10,876 nt of DNA from Candidatus Scatoplasma merdavium (lineage in GTDB: Bacteria > Bacillota_I > Bacilli_A > RFN20 > CAG-288), in contig JADING010000082.1 in assembly GCA_017694135.1 (NCBI GenBank), positions 1 to 10,876 of the forward strand, given 5' to 3'. A program made the position numbers and the translations under genes. Every line of letters begins with the position of its first letter. Within the stretch, counting starts at the first letter, position 1. Below are positions 1 through 6,663 of this stretch, one piece after another. Under the pieces are notes generated by a model. It had not been told where the DNA came from, did no database searches, and saw only the letters and a program-made list of their open reading frames with translations.

Positions 1-349
1 CTTATCATGTGTCTACTTTGAATTTCGATTTGAATTGAAAACTTTTCAAATCTTGAACTAGGTCTCTGCATACAATTAAAGGTGCAAAAAAATTTGCTTG
101 TCTTCATAAGAAAAGACTTTAAGAGTTAGAATGATTTTAGGTTCGATATTTAAGTTTGTGTTTCATAAATTTTTCCCTTTCAGAGAAGAGCACACATATC
201 TCCTTCTCACCATAATGGAGAAAACTAGGGTGTTTGGATGGGGTGAAATTTCAAGAAAATAAAATATTTGAGCATAAGAAAACATCCCTATTAGAGAATT
301 TAATCTCCAACAAGAATGGGCTCAAAATATGCAATACTTATATACAAGT
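1..349. other. Gene-free stretch left of the R-M system
   Basis: I see no recognisable gene here. Short open stretches exist on both strands, for example a minus-strand frame running off the left edge from about position 114, but they lack a ribosome binding site and resemble no family I know. The stretch contains a near-perfect A/T palindrome at 35-49 (TTGAAAA, one base, TTTTCAA). It may hold the 3' untranslated part of the restriction gene, whose stop is at 350-352, but I find no convincing terminator hairpin with a T tract. Confidence 0.5.
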
Positions 350-1753
350 TTAGTCATTTATTTGTTTTAAAATATAATTTCTATCAAGCCAAAAGCAATG
401 CTTAGTATATCTAGTCAAACCAGTAACTTTATCTTGCACTGGTAATTCTAGTCCTTTTTTAGTCTTGTTGATTCCTTGCTGGTCATGTGGCCTAACGTGG
501 CAAACGCCATTAAAAGTAGAGCCTAAGAAGTTGGTGAAATACTTTCCGTTCCTAACTTCCTTTATTATTTCGCCTCTTGCGACCACTTCTTTAGTCTTCT
601 CAAAGACTGGTTTCACGTATCTTTCAATATCTTGATAAGGCATGTTCCATAACTTAATTTTGTTCAATCTATATTTTCCATCATCTTTTTTGAAAACGAC
701 AAAAAGAAATTTAGTCGAATAAAATTTATTGAATATGTCGCTTTCTTCCCAGTCCTCATTGATAATATTTTTATATACAAAATGAGGAAATGACATATGT
801 TCCCTTATTGTTCCGTTTTCTTCAATTCTAATCGTTTTGAGTTCAATATTAGCTTTTCTAAACTCATCTGAGTTGTTTATACTTCCATCAATTCCTAACA
901 TCTTAGCACATAGTAGATGGAACCTTGATTTAGCAGTAGAATTAATGTCAAATTCGTCAATAAGTTCTTCTTCTGTCTTTCCAAAAAAACAAGATAATCT
1001 GGCATTAATAACATATTCAAATGAATGTTCTTTTATTTCATCAAAATTAGTAATTTCTTCATAGGTTTTATTGTTGAAAACCTTATCCACGAAGCTATTC
1101 ATGTAAGAAGCTTTAAGACAATACGCCCTTTGTCTAGCTTTGATATGTGAGTTTGGTTGGTCTCTGTAGCTTGAGGCGGCATCGGCTCCTTTTGTACAGG
1201 CTCCTAGATACATGGTGTCGGCTTCTGATATATTCTGCGCTTCACCATTTAATATTTTTTCATGGATTATCTCCCAGTCTGATTTAATAATTTCCAAATC
1301 TTTTGGCAGAAACTTATGCAGAACAGACTCCAAAATCATGTAATTGGAATCATTTCTTTCATATTCATAAAGATAGAACATGATGAGAAGGAGCTTATTC
1401 TTAAGCCAAAACGAACTATGCTCAAAGTCAACTTTTGCTTCGTCAAAATAATTGATTATATTTAAGACCAGGCGCTCTTTCATTGCCAACTTATGATTCT
1501 TGAGCATTTTAAGACCTGTAACCTTTAGCTCAACTCCAAGATTATTGAAATCAGCTTCTGCTCTTGAGTTTACAGGATAATGAAAAATGCCTTCTTCCAC
1601 TATTTGACCAATCGAGCCCTTAGCCTTTTTATTTAGGCTTCTATGATTGATATTAAATTCGCTAATACGATGATGATTGGCTTTATTAGCTGTTTCTAGA
1701 ATTTGCTCTATACTACTATAAAGATTGAGCAAACTATTTTCATTTATGCTCAT
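350..1753 (-). CDS. Sau3AI/MutH-family type II restriction endonuclease, predicted GATC specificity
   Basis: Predicted to cut double-stranded DNA at GATC when it lacks m5C methylation; it acts in the cytoplasm against incoming DNA. The 467-residue length fits Sau3AI-type enzymes. The N-terminal MutH-like domain (about 45-100) shows KGSIGQIVEE at 45-54 and a metal-binding triad D68-x6-E75-x-K77, the same spacing as MutH D70/E77/K79. A family-typical segment with DTMYLGACTKGA (179-190) and KARQRAYCLKASYM (205-218) links to a second MutH-like domain (about 258-467). That domain keeps ELK (304-306) and a MSFP motif (320-323). In Sau3AI the C-terminal copy is known to bind DNA as an allosteric domain rather than cut. 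The ATG at 1753 has a GGTGA Shine-Dalgarno-like sequence 6 nt upstream. The divergent gene encodes the cognate m5C methyltransferase. Family assignment is firm; GATC specificity is inferred from the family. Confidence 0.93.
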   Translation of the reverse strand: MSINENSLLNLYSSIEQILETANKANHHRISEFNINHRSLNKKAKGSIGQIVEEGIFHYPVNSRAEADFNNLGVELKVTGLKMLKNHKLAMKERLVLNIINYFDEAKVDFEHSSFWLKNKLLLIMFYLYEYERNDSNYMILESVLHKFLPKDLEIIKSDWEIIHEKILNGEAQNISEADTMYLGACTKGADAASSYRDQPNSHIKARQRAYCLKASYMNSFVDKVFNNKTYEEITNFDEIKEHSFEYVINARLSCFFGKTEEELIDEFDINSTAKSRFHLLCAKMLGIDGSINNSDEFRKANIELKTIRIEENGTIREHMSFPHFVYKNIINEDWEESDIFNKFYSTKFLFVVFKKDDGKYRLNKIKLWNMPYQDIERYVKPVFEKTKEVVARGEIIKEVRNGKYFTNFLGSTFNGVCHVRPHDQQGINKTKKGLELPVQDKVTGLTRYTKHCFWLDRNYILKQIND

Positions 1754-1848
1754 TTTATTTCACCGTTTTCTATTTAAAATTCTAACAGAGGCCGCGTGTT
1801 TTTACTAGAAATTTAAAATGTTTTCATATCAAAAGCATTTAATATTTC

Positions 1849-1877
1849 TTGATCAAAATATACAATTATGATAAAAT
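1849..1877 (+). promoter_or_regulatory. Candidate methyltransferase promoter with GATC inside the -35 box
   Basis: TTGATC (1849-1854), a 17-nt spacer, and TAAAAT (1872-1877) give 4/6 and 5/6 matches to the sigma-A consensus at ideal spacing. The predicted start is near 1884, about 24 nt before the ATG at 1908. The -35 box contains GATC, the predicted target of the very enzyme encoded downstream, set in the 8-bp palindrome TTGATCAA (1849-1856). Confidence 0.5.
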
Positions 1878-1883
1878 TTTCAA
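1855..1883 (-). promoter_or_regulatory. Candidate promoter of the restriction endonuclease gene
   Basis: On the minus strand there is TTGAAA (1883-1878), a 17-nt spacer, and TATTTT (1860-1855). These match the sigma-A consensus at 5/6 and 4/6. Transcription would start near 1848, giving an untranslated leader of about 95 nt before the ATG at 1753. The -35 box lies just beyond the -10 of the opposing methyltransferase promoter, so the two sites interleave. The GATC at 1851-1854 falls between this -10 and the start point. Inferred from sequence only. Confidence 0.4.
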
Positions 1884-1907
1884 TGTTAGAAATGAGTGAC
1901 AAATTTG

Positions 1908-3152
1908 ATGAAAAAAACAGTTATCGAGTTATTTGCAGGTGTTGGTGGGTTCCGTGTGGGACTTAATAATATCGAAATAATAGATGAAAATGGTCACGCA
2001 ATAGAAAATGGTGATTGGTCTTTTGTATGGGCTAATCAATGGGAACCTGCGACCAAATCACAGGAAGCCTTTGAGTGTTATAACACTAGGTTTAACGAAA
2101 GTAATAATTCAAATGTCGATATATCTCAAGTAAATAAAAATGATATACCTGACCACACTCTTTTATGTGGTGGTTTTCCTTGTCAAGATTATTCTGTTGC
2201 TAGAAGTCTTTCTCAAGAAAAAGGAATAGAAGGTAAGAAAGGAGTTCTTTGGTGGCAGATTAGAGATATCTTGAAAGCTAAGCACTCTCCTTTTGTTCTT
2301 TTAGAAAACGTGGATAGACTTTTAAAATCACCATCAAAGCAAAGAGGCAGGGACTTTGGCATTATGCTTAAATGCCTTAATGACTTAGGGTATGCCGTTG
2401 AGTGGAGAGTAATAAATGCTGCTGACTATGGCCATCCTCAAAGACGAAGAAGAACATATATTTTCGCTTACAATAAAAAAACGAATTATTACAAGCAAAC
2501 TAAACAATTAACTCCATTTCAGATTATATTTGAAAAAGGAATTTTCGCTAAGTCATTCTCTATTGTTAAACACGAAAATGACATTAAAGAGATTTCTCTT
2601 CTTAAATATGATGATTTAGTTGATTTTTCCGATAACTTTGCTGCGTCATTTGAAACTTCGGGCTATATGATTAATGGAAAAGTTTATACACATAAAGCTG
2701 AACCAATCTTAGAGAAACCGATAACGCTTGCCAATATAGTTATAAGAGATGGCGTGGATAAAAAGTATTATTTATCTGATGAGCAAATTAAGAAGTTTGA
2801 GTATTTAAGAGGAAGTAAGAAAATCAAAAGGATAGATAAGAACGGTTTTGAATATACTTACTCTGAAGGAGCAATGTCCGAAAACGATTCATTGGATTTA
2901 CCGGGTAGGACAATGCTTACATCTGAAGGTACCATCAATCGTTCTACTCATGTCATCCTTGATCCTAAGACAAAGAAATTAAGGCTTCTTACACCAATTG
3001 AATGTGAAAGGCTTAATCAATTTCCTGATAACTGGACAAACACTGGAATGAGCGATAAGCGTAGATACTTTATGATGGGTAACGCTCTTGTTTGTGGAAT
3101 TATTAAAAAACTAGGAAAAATAATAGAAACAATAGTCGATGGCGAGGAATAA
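1908..3152 (+). CDS. DNA (cytosine-5)-methyltransferase, Sau3AI type, predicted GATC
   Basis: Transfers a methyl group from S-adenosylmethionine to C5 of cytosine, predicted within GATC, protecting host DNA from the divergently encoded nuclease. Numbered from the ATG at 1908 (414 aa), it has motif I ELFAGVGGF (7-15) for SAM binding, motif IV GGFPCQDYS (88-96) with catalytic Cys92, motif VI ENV (133-135), motif VIII QRRRR (178-182), a target-recognition region at about 200-350, motif IX LLTPIECERLNQFP (360-373), and motif X GNAL (391-394). An in-frame GTG at 1896 would add four residues, but it sits only ~12 nt from the predicted transcript start and has no SD. The ATG at 1908 has a weak GAGTGA about 7 nt upstream and places motif I at the usual distance. 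All catalytic motifs are intact. The Sau3AI-like partner supports the specificity. Confidence 0.95.
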   Translation: MKKTVIELFAGVGGFRVGLNNIEIIDENGHAIENGDWSFVWANQWEPATKSQEAFECYNTRFNESNNSNVDISQVNKNDIPDHTLLCGGFPCQDYSVARSLSQEKGIEGKKGVLWWQIRDILKAKHSPFVLLENVDRLLKSPSKQRGRDFGIMLKCLNDLGYAVEWRVINAADYGHPQRRRRTYIFAYNKKTNYYKQTKQLTPFQIIFEKGIFAKSFSIVKHENDIKEISLLKYDDLVDFSDNFAASFETSGYMINGKVYTHKAEPILEKPITLANIVIRDGVDKKYYLSDEQIKKFEYLRGSKKIKRIDKNGFEYTYSEGAMSENDSLDLPGRTMLTSEGTINRSTHVILDPKTKKLRLLTPIECERLNQFPDNWTNTGMSDKRRYFMMGNALVCGIIKKLGKIIETIVDGEE

Positions 3153-3169
3153 AACATTCTTCGCTTTTT
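3142..3169 (+). terminator. Intrinsic terminator of the methyltransferase gene
   Basis: The stem GCGAGGAAT (3142-3150) pairs with ATTCTTCGC (3156-3164), 9 bp with one G-U wobble, around an AAAAC loop. TTTTT follows at 3165-3169. The stem overlaps the last codons and stop (3150-3152) of the methyltransferase. There is no T tract on the other side, so it acts on the plus strand only. Confidence 0.85.
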
Positions 3170-3433
3170 CATTTATTACAACAAAAATCATCTACAAATG
3201 ATAAGTTTATGTTAATTTTCTAGGGGTGTGCAAAGACTTCTTTAAAAACCTTACGCCATGTAAACTAAGGTTTAAAAAATGATAAATTTTCTTTACATAT
3301 CAATAAGGGGCTAAACGATGTAATTTTAAAAAGTGCGTATTTATCAGATAAAAGAAAAAAACATGAATCATTCGAACATATTCAGAATAATATCAGACAG
3401 GTTTTTAGCAATTTTGTAATTCATAATAGGTAG
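3170..3433. other. Gene-free stretch after the methyltransferase
   Basis: No recognisable gene. An open plus-strand frame runs from 3269 to the TAG at 3431-3433 (54 codons) but has no plausible start codon with an SD, and its translation resembles nothing I know. It is in the same frame as the DUF2871 remnant downstream. An 8-bp inverted repeat, AAACCTTA (3246-3253) and TAAGGTTT (3266-3273), has a 12-nt loop. Read on the minus strand it is followed by a short T run, so it could be a weak terminator, but it is far from any minus-strand stop. Confidence 0.4.
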
Positions 3434-3439
3434 CTAACT

Positions 3440-3670
3440 GTGATCCGTGCAGACAGCCCGCCAGTGTTGTTTGTAATCTATGCTTTTCTCGCTTTAGTTG
3501 GTGGCGTTTTTTATAGTGAGTTTACCAAGGGGTTTTCTTATGTTGGCCAAACGACTTTGTAGGTGGTTCACGTACATTATTTTGTCCTTGGGACGATTGT
3601 TTTCTTGCTGATTTTGCTTTTAGAAAAATCAATTTTTCAAAATGCACGAGAAACAATTGATTTTAGTTAA
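3440..3670 (+). pseudogene. Decayed DUF2871-like membrane protein gene
   Basis: The plus-strand frame from about GTG 3440 to TAA 3668-3670 reads like the N-terminal half of the DUF2871 family, a small polytopic membrane protein family of unknown function. A hydrophobic helix is followed by GGVFYSEFTKGFSYVGQTTL, then an in-frame TAG at 3560-3562, then VVHVHYFVLGTIVFLLILLL. The family-typical GQTTL-x-VVH-x-H junction is interrupted exactly at the stop. The C-terminal half of the family is missing, because the frame ends shortly after the second helix. No SD precedes it. Frame integrity on both sides of one nonsense codon suggests fairly recent inactivation followed or preceded by a 3' deletion. 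The remnant ends one base before the stop codon of the convergent glycosyltransferase gene. The family call comes from recalled motifs, not from a search. Confidence 0.7.
3625..3664 (-). terminator. A/T-rich hairpin, possible terminator of the glycosyltransferase gene
   Basis: Perfect 10-bp arms, AAAATCAATT (3625-3634) and AATTGATTTT (3655-3664), flank a 20-nt loop just past the minus-strand stop at 3671. Read on the minus strand the stem ends in a run of five Ts. The A/T-rich stem and long loop make it a weak terminator. It lies inside the tail of the DUF2871 remnant. Confidence 0.35.
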
Positions 3671-5224
3671 CTATTTAGCTTCATAAACGTACCAAACAGG
3701 GTAGTAAGAGTAGTTTTCTAAGAGAGTGTAGTTTTCTTGAACAGTTTGATTTAAATTTCCTACAGAAAGAATACTTTCGTTGATGTCACATATAGTGAAA
3801 ATTAAATCCGGTTTATCTTTTGATGAAAAGTATGTCTCAAGCTCTTTATCAATATTAGGGTAAACATCAGTGTTATACCACCAGAACTGATTTGAGTAGA
3901 CTTTATAAGAAGGAAGGGTATTTAGATTCATATAAATCGAAGGATCTAAATCTAAAACGATAACTTTAGCATCGCCATCGTATTTTTCCTCAATATAGCT
4001 TTTTATTTCTCGTTGTTTATATATGTTCTCAGTAGAATACAAGGGATAATTGTTAAGAATAGATTGGCTGACGTAAGGGAATGCAAAGATGTAAATAATT
4101 GTAATAGCACTTAATATTCCTGCTAAAACCTGGCCATAATTAGTTTGAGACTTCTTTTGACTCTTATTGTTAATTTTAAGTTTTACGTAATTTAACAATC
4201 CGGTAAAACCAAGTAGATATATAGGATATGACATTTGAAGATGGTGCAAAAGCAAGCTGGCAAGCAAGTTAAATACTCCATCAATAAGAATCATGGAAAT
4301 AACTATAATAGCGAAGTTTTTTTCCTTTTCTTCATGCGTTTTATAAATGCAATAAGGCAAGATAAGCATAGTTAAGCTCGAAAATAGCAAGACGCCTATT
4401 TTATCGATTCTCCAATTAGAAAAATCAAATAAACTCGCGAAGATATAATTGCCGTTTTTGGTAAATGTCCAAGTAAACATCTCATCTAAATAACCGCCAG
4501 CAGAAGAGATAACAATTGGGATTGCACAAGCTAGGACGATACCAAAGACACCAAACAATATGTATAAAGGAAGGTTAGCGTAGTCTTTATCGAAAAGTGA
4601 ATGGAGAAAGACTGCTAAGGCTATTATGCAAGGCACGGCAGCGCTTGTGGCACGTGAAAAAATCAATATTCCAATAGATAATCCCGCGCTTAAACAACTC
4701 GCAGTGTATAGTTTATAGTTCTTTGTTTTATACGCTTTTACAAATAACCAAAGGGGAATGTAAGTGCAAAAAATAAAGCTTGCGTCTAAGGTTACAAAGT
4801 CGTGAATTAAAAATAAGAGAATGAATGTTGCGAAAAAATATACGGCTGAATAACCTTTTCTTAATCCAAGTTCATGTCCAATATCTAGAGCGCAGAAAAG
4901 ACATATTGAAGAGATTATACTTTGGAAGATATAAAAGCCCCACAGCGGATTTATTAAAGCCGCTAATTCTAAAAAGTAAAAAAGGTAAGGCCCTTTGTGG
5001 TCTAAAACATCTATGTAAGGAGTTGCACCTTCTGCTAACATTCTTCCTAAAACCATAAAGAATGTTGAATCAGTAGTTTCAGGTCTCACTAAAAAATGCT
5101 CGTACAGAGGAGAGAAAAAGAAAGCGCAAAAGTAGACTGCTAAGAAAGATATTACGATAGAAAAAAGAGCTAATAAAACGTAGTATTTTACCTTGTTATT
5201 ATTTTTAATTGATACTTGAATCAT
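3671..5224 (-). CDS. Polytopic GT-C / family-39-like membrane glycosyltransferase
   Basis: Probably transfers a sugar from a polyprenyl-phosphate donor to an envelope glycan, lipid or protein on the outer face of the membrane. Donor and acceptor cannot be told from the sequence. The 517-residue protein starts with a signal-anchor helix (about 13-37). A first extracytoplasmic loop carries D52 (TTDST) and the motif DHKGP (75-79), typical of this ArnT/PMT-like GT-C group. Roughly ten further hydrophobic segments follow to about residue 385, then a soluble, presumably extracytoplasmic C-terminal domain (about 390-517). The start at 5224 is the only good one because the first membrane helix begins right after it. 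The SD is poor: AAGGGTG lies 13-15 nt upstream. It is a single gene flanked by a convergent pseudogene and a tRNA gene, so context does not identify its pathway. Confidence 0.82.
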   Translation of the reverse strand: MIQVSIKNNNKVKYYVLLALFSIVISFLAVYFCAFFFSPLYEHFLVRPETTDSTFFMVLGRMLAEGATPYIDVLDHKGPYLFYFLELAALINPLWGFYIFQSIISSICLFCALDIGHELGLRKGYSAVYFFATFILLFLIHDFVTLDASFIFCTYIPLWLFVKAYKTKNYKLYTASCLSAGLSIGILIFSRATSAAVPCIIALAVFLHSLFDKDYANLPLYILFGVFGIVLACAIPIVISSAGGYLDEMFTWTFTKNGNYIFASLFDFSNWRIDKIGVLLFSSLTMLILPYCIYKTHEEKEKNFAIIVISMILIDGVFNLLASLLLHHLQMSYPIYLLGFTGLLNYVKLKINNKSQKKSQTNYGQVLAGILSAITIIYIFAFPYVSQSILNNYPLYSTENIYKQREIKSYIEEKYDGDAKVIVLDLDPSIYMNLNTLPSYKVYSNQFWWYNTDVYPNIDKELETYFSSKDKPDLIFTICDINESILSVGNLNQTVQENYTLLENYSYYPVWYVYEAK

Positions 5225-5461
5225 ATTATCTATTAAACACCCTTAAAATTAAGTCAAAAGAATTATATAGCTAGGCATTTAAAAAAGCTATAAAGCGAAA
5301 CATAATGCGCTTTGCATTAAGTAATGATAGTGGCATCAATTTAAAACGCAGCTTTATTAGTTTAATCTTATTTCACATTTCTATAAGAAACTGCAGATTC
5401 TAATCTAGAAATGGAAAAATGATACCTTTTTGCAGTGTTTTTAAAAGAAAGTGAGATAAAG
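5225..5461. other. Intergenic stretch between glycosyltransferase and tRNA-Ser
   Basis: No gene is visible. Besides the -10 box at 5262-5267 it holds a hairpin TAATGC-GCTTT-GCATTA (5303-5319) without a T tract, whose role is unknown. Confidence 0.45.
5262..5267 (-). promoter_or_regulatory. -10 box of the glycosyltransferase gene
   Basis: A perfect TATAAT on the minus strand lies 37 nt upstream of the ATG at 5224, giving a leader of about 30 nt. I see no good -35 box at 16-18 nt spacing, so the promoter is incomplete by eye. Confidence 0.4.
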
Positions 5462-5489
5462 AAAAAAGCTGCTCTTAAGATGAGCAGCT
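5462..5489 (-). terminator. Intrinsic terminator downstream of tRNA-Ser
   Basis: On the minus strand an 8-bp perfect stem (AGCTGCTC / GAGCAGCT, 5489-5482 with 5474-5467) surrounds a 7-nt loop and runs into six Ts (5467-5462). It begins 17 nt after the tRNA 3' end, so it ends the tRNA transcript. Confidence 0.9.
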
Positions 5490-5506
5490 CAATATTTTCT
5501 ATCAAC

Positions 5507-5592
5507 CGGAGGAAAAGGGATTCGAACCCTTGCACATGTTACTGTCTACGAGCTTTCCAAGCCCGCCCCTTCAGCCTCTTGGGTATTCCTCC
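5507..5592 (-). tRNA. tRNA-Ser (anticodon GGA)
   Basis: A class II tRNA of 86 nt that reads UCC and UCU serine codons. The acceptor arms GGAGGAA (5592-5586) and TTCCTCC (5514-5508) pair over 7 bp, with G (5507) as discriminator base. The D arm has CCC/GGG. The anticodon stem CGGGC/GCTCG (one G-U) closes the loop TTGGAAA, giving anticodon GGA at 5558-5556. The T arm shows GGG-TTCGAAT-CCC, and a long variable arm is present, as in serine tRNAs. CCA is not encoded (GTTGA follows), so it must be added by the CCA-adding enzyme. It is a single gene with its own promoter and terminator. Confidence 0.97.
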
Positions 5593-5603
5593 ACGGCTTA
5601 AAA

Positions 5604-5609
5604 ATAATA
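5604..5609 (-). promoter_or_regulatory. Extended -10 of the tRNA-Ser promoter
   Basis: On the minus strand TGG-TATTAT (the TATTAT at 5609-5604) forms an extended -10, placing the start about 5 nt before the tRNA 5' end. No clear -35 is visible. Confidence 0.45.
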
Positions 5610-5641
5610 CCATAGGAAAAAAGAAAATAAAAGTACTAATG

Positions 5642-5650
5642 TGATATATT
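5642..5650 (+). promoter_or_regulatory. Extended -10 exactly 6 nt before the pseudouridine synthase start
   Basis: TGA-TATATT (5642-5650) is an extended -10. The next 6 nt lead directly to GTG 5657, so transcription would begin at or next to the start codon. There is no SD, in line with a leaderless mRNA. Confidence 0.45.
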
Positions 5651-5656
5651 TATCGT

Positions 5657-6634
5657 GTGAAATTTATTATTGATGAAAATAGCGCTAATCAGCGCATGGA
5701 TAAGATCGTAAAAAGGATACTGAAAGAAGCTCCGCTTTCTTTTATTTATAAAATGTTCCGCAATAAAGATGTGAAAGTTGACGGGAAGAGAGTGATGATA
5801 GATTATAAGCCGCAGCTAGGTCAGGAAGTTGAAATATATATAAAAGAACAGCTTTTAGAAGAATTCTCAAAGACTCAAGTGGTTAGACCGGTTAAATCTA
5901 ATATGGACATTATTTACGAAGATGACAATTTGCTTATTGTTAATAAACCAAAGGGATTGTTGGTCCACGGTGATGAAAGTGAGAAGAGAGTTACTCTAAC
6001 GAATATTTTTTTGAATTATCTAATTGCTAAAGGGGAATACGATCCTAACAATCCTACTAACTTCGTCCCTGGTCCTGCTCACAGGCTTGATCGCAATACT
6101 TCTGGCATTGTTGTATTTGGGAAGAACCTAGAGACTTTGAGGGAACTTTTAATCTTGTTCTCTGATAAAAAACACATCGAAAAGACATACATTGCTCTCT
6201 TAGTTGGTGTAACTCCTAAAGAAGGAGAAATCGATTTTCCTCTCTTTAAAGATTCATCTACTGGAAAAGTTAAAATTGGATATATAACAAGCGGAGCCAA
6301 ATCAGCTTTGACAAAATACGAAAGAATAAAAGCGTATTCTAATTACTCTTTGGTTAGAGCTAAGTTAATTACCGGTAGAACTCACCAGCTTCGCGTTCAT
6401 TTCCAAGCTATTCGTCATCCTATTGTTGGGGATGCTAAATACGGCGATTTTAAGGTAAATGAGAAGTTTAAATCCCGCTTTGGTTTAAACTCGCAGTTTT
6501 TGCACGCCAGCACTTTTGAATTTAAAGATATACAAGGTAAGTTAGCTTATATGTCAAACAAGAAATTTGAAGCTCCTCTTCCTAAAAAAGAACAGGATAT
6601 TCTTTCAGATTTAGCCTTTGATAAAACTCTCTAA
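5657..6634 (+). CDS. RluA-family ribosomal large subunit pseudouridine synthase (RluC/RluD-like)
   Basis: Isomerises specific uridines, most likely in 23S rRNA, to pseudouridine during ribosome assembly. The 325-residue protein has an N-terminal S4 RNA-binding domain (about 11-60, with QRMDKIVKRIL and VKVDGKRV). It is followed by the RluA catalytic domain: IIYEDDNLLIVNKPKGLLVH (85-104), then HRLDRNTSG (142-150) with catalytic Asp145, then GRTHQLRVHF with the HPIVGDAKYG segment. S4 plus this domain order is typical of RluC/RluD/YlyB-type enzymes; the target uridines cannot be told. The GTG at 5657 gives the usual S4 N-terminus. The next in-frame ATG (residue 14) would cut into the domain. No SD precedes it. 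The gene is followed by an uncharacterised operon 29 nt downstream. Confidence 0.95.
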   Translation: MKFIIDENSANQRMDKIVKRILKEAPLSFIYKMFRNKDVKVDGKRVMIDYKPQLGQEVEIYIKEQLLEEFSKTQVVRPVKSNMDIIYEDDNLLIVNKPKGLLVHGDESEKRVTLTNIFLNYLIAKGEYDPNNPTNFVPGPAHRLDRNTSGIVVFGKNLETLRELLILFSDKKHIEKTYIALLVGVTPKEGEIDFPLFKDSSTGKVKIGYITSGAKSALTKYERIKAYSNYSLVRAKLITGRTHQLRVHFQAIRHPIVGDAKYGDFKVNEKFKSRFGLNSQFLHASTFEFKDIQGKLAYMSNKKFEAPLPKKEQDILSDLAFDKTL

Positions 6635-6651
6635 ACGCCCTTATATGTTAA

Positions 6652-6657
6652 TATATT
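6652..6657 (+). promoter_or_regulatory. Candidate -10 six nt before the first gene of the membrane operon
   Basis: TATATT (6652-6657) is followed by exactly 6 nt and ATG 6664, the same geometry as the upstream gene. An alternative reading is TTGATA (6618-6623), a 17-nt spacer, and TTATAT (6641-6646), which would leave an 11-nt leader. In both cases no SD is visible. Confidence 0.35.
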
Positions 6658-6663
6658 GTCAGT

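Noticed and set aside
837..1064. Plus-strand open frame of 75 codons
   Set aside because: It lies wholly inside the endonuclease gene on the opposite strand, has no SD and no family resemblance.
1896..1907. GTG 1896 as methyltransferase start
   Set aside because: It adds only four residues, has no SD and lies about 12 nt from the predicted transcript start; ATG 1908 is preferred.
1883..1966. Short frame (27 codons) starting at ATG 1883 ahead of the methyltransferase, considered as a leader peptide or controller protein
   Set aside because: It overlaps the methyltransferase coding sequence out of frame, starts at the predicted transcript start, and is too short and unlike any C protein.
3246..3273. 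Inverted repeat AAACCTTA/TAAGGTTT as a terminator
   Set aside because: Long loop, A/T-rich stem and ~400 nt from the nearest minus-strand stop; too weak to call separately.
3560..3562. TAG read as a recoded sense codon in the DUF2871-like frame
   Set aside because: Nothing supports stop-codon recoding, the methyltransferase-distal glycosyltransferase gene itself ends in TAG, and the frame also lacks its C-terminal half, so decay is the simpler reading.
4825..5058. Plus-strand open frame of 77 codons
   Set aside because: Antisense shadow of the glycosyltransferase gene.
5435..5644. Plus-strand open frame of 69 codons
   Set aside because: It runs antisense through the tRNA-Ser gene and its terminator; it is not a protein gene.
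6079..6300. Minus-strand open frame of 73 codons
   Set aside because: Antisense shadow of the pseudouridine synthase gene.
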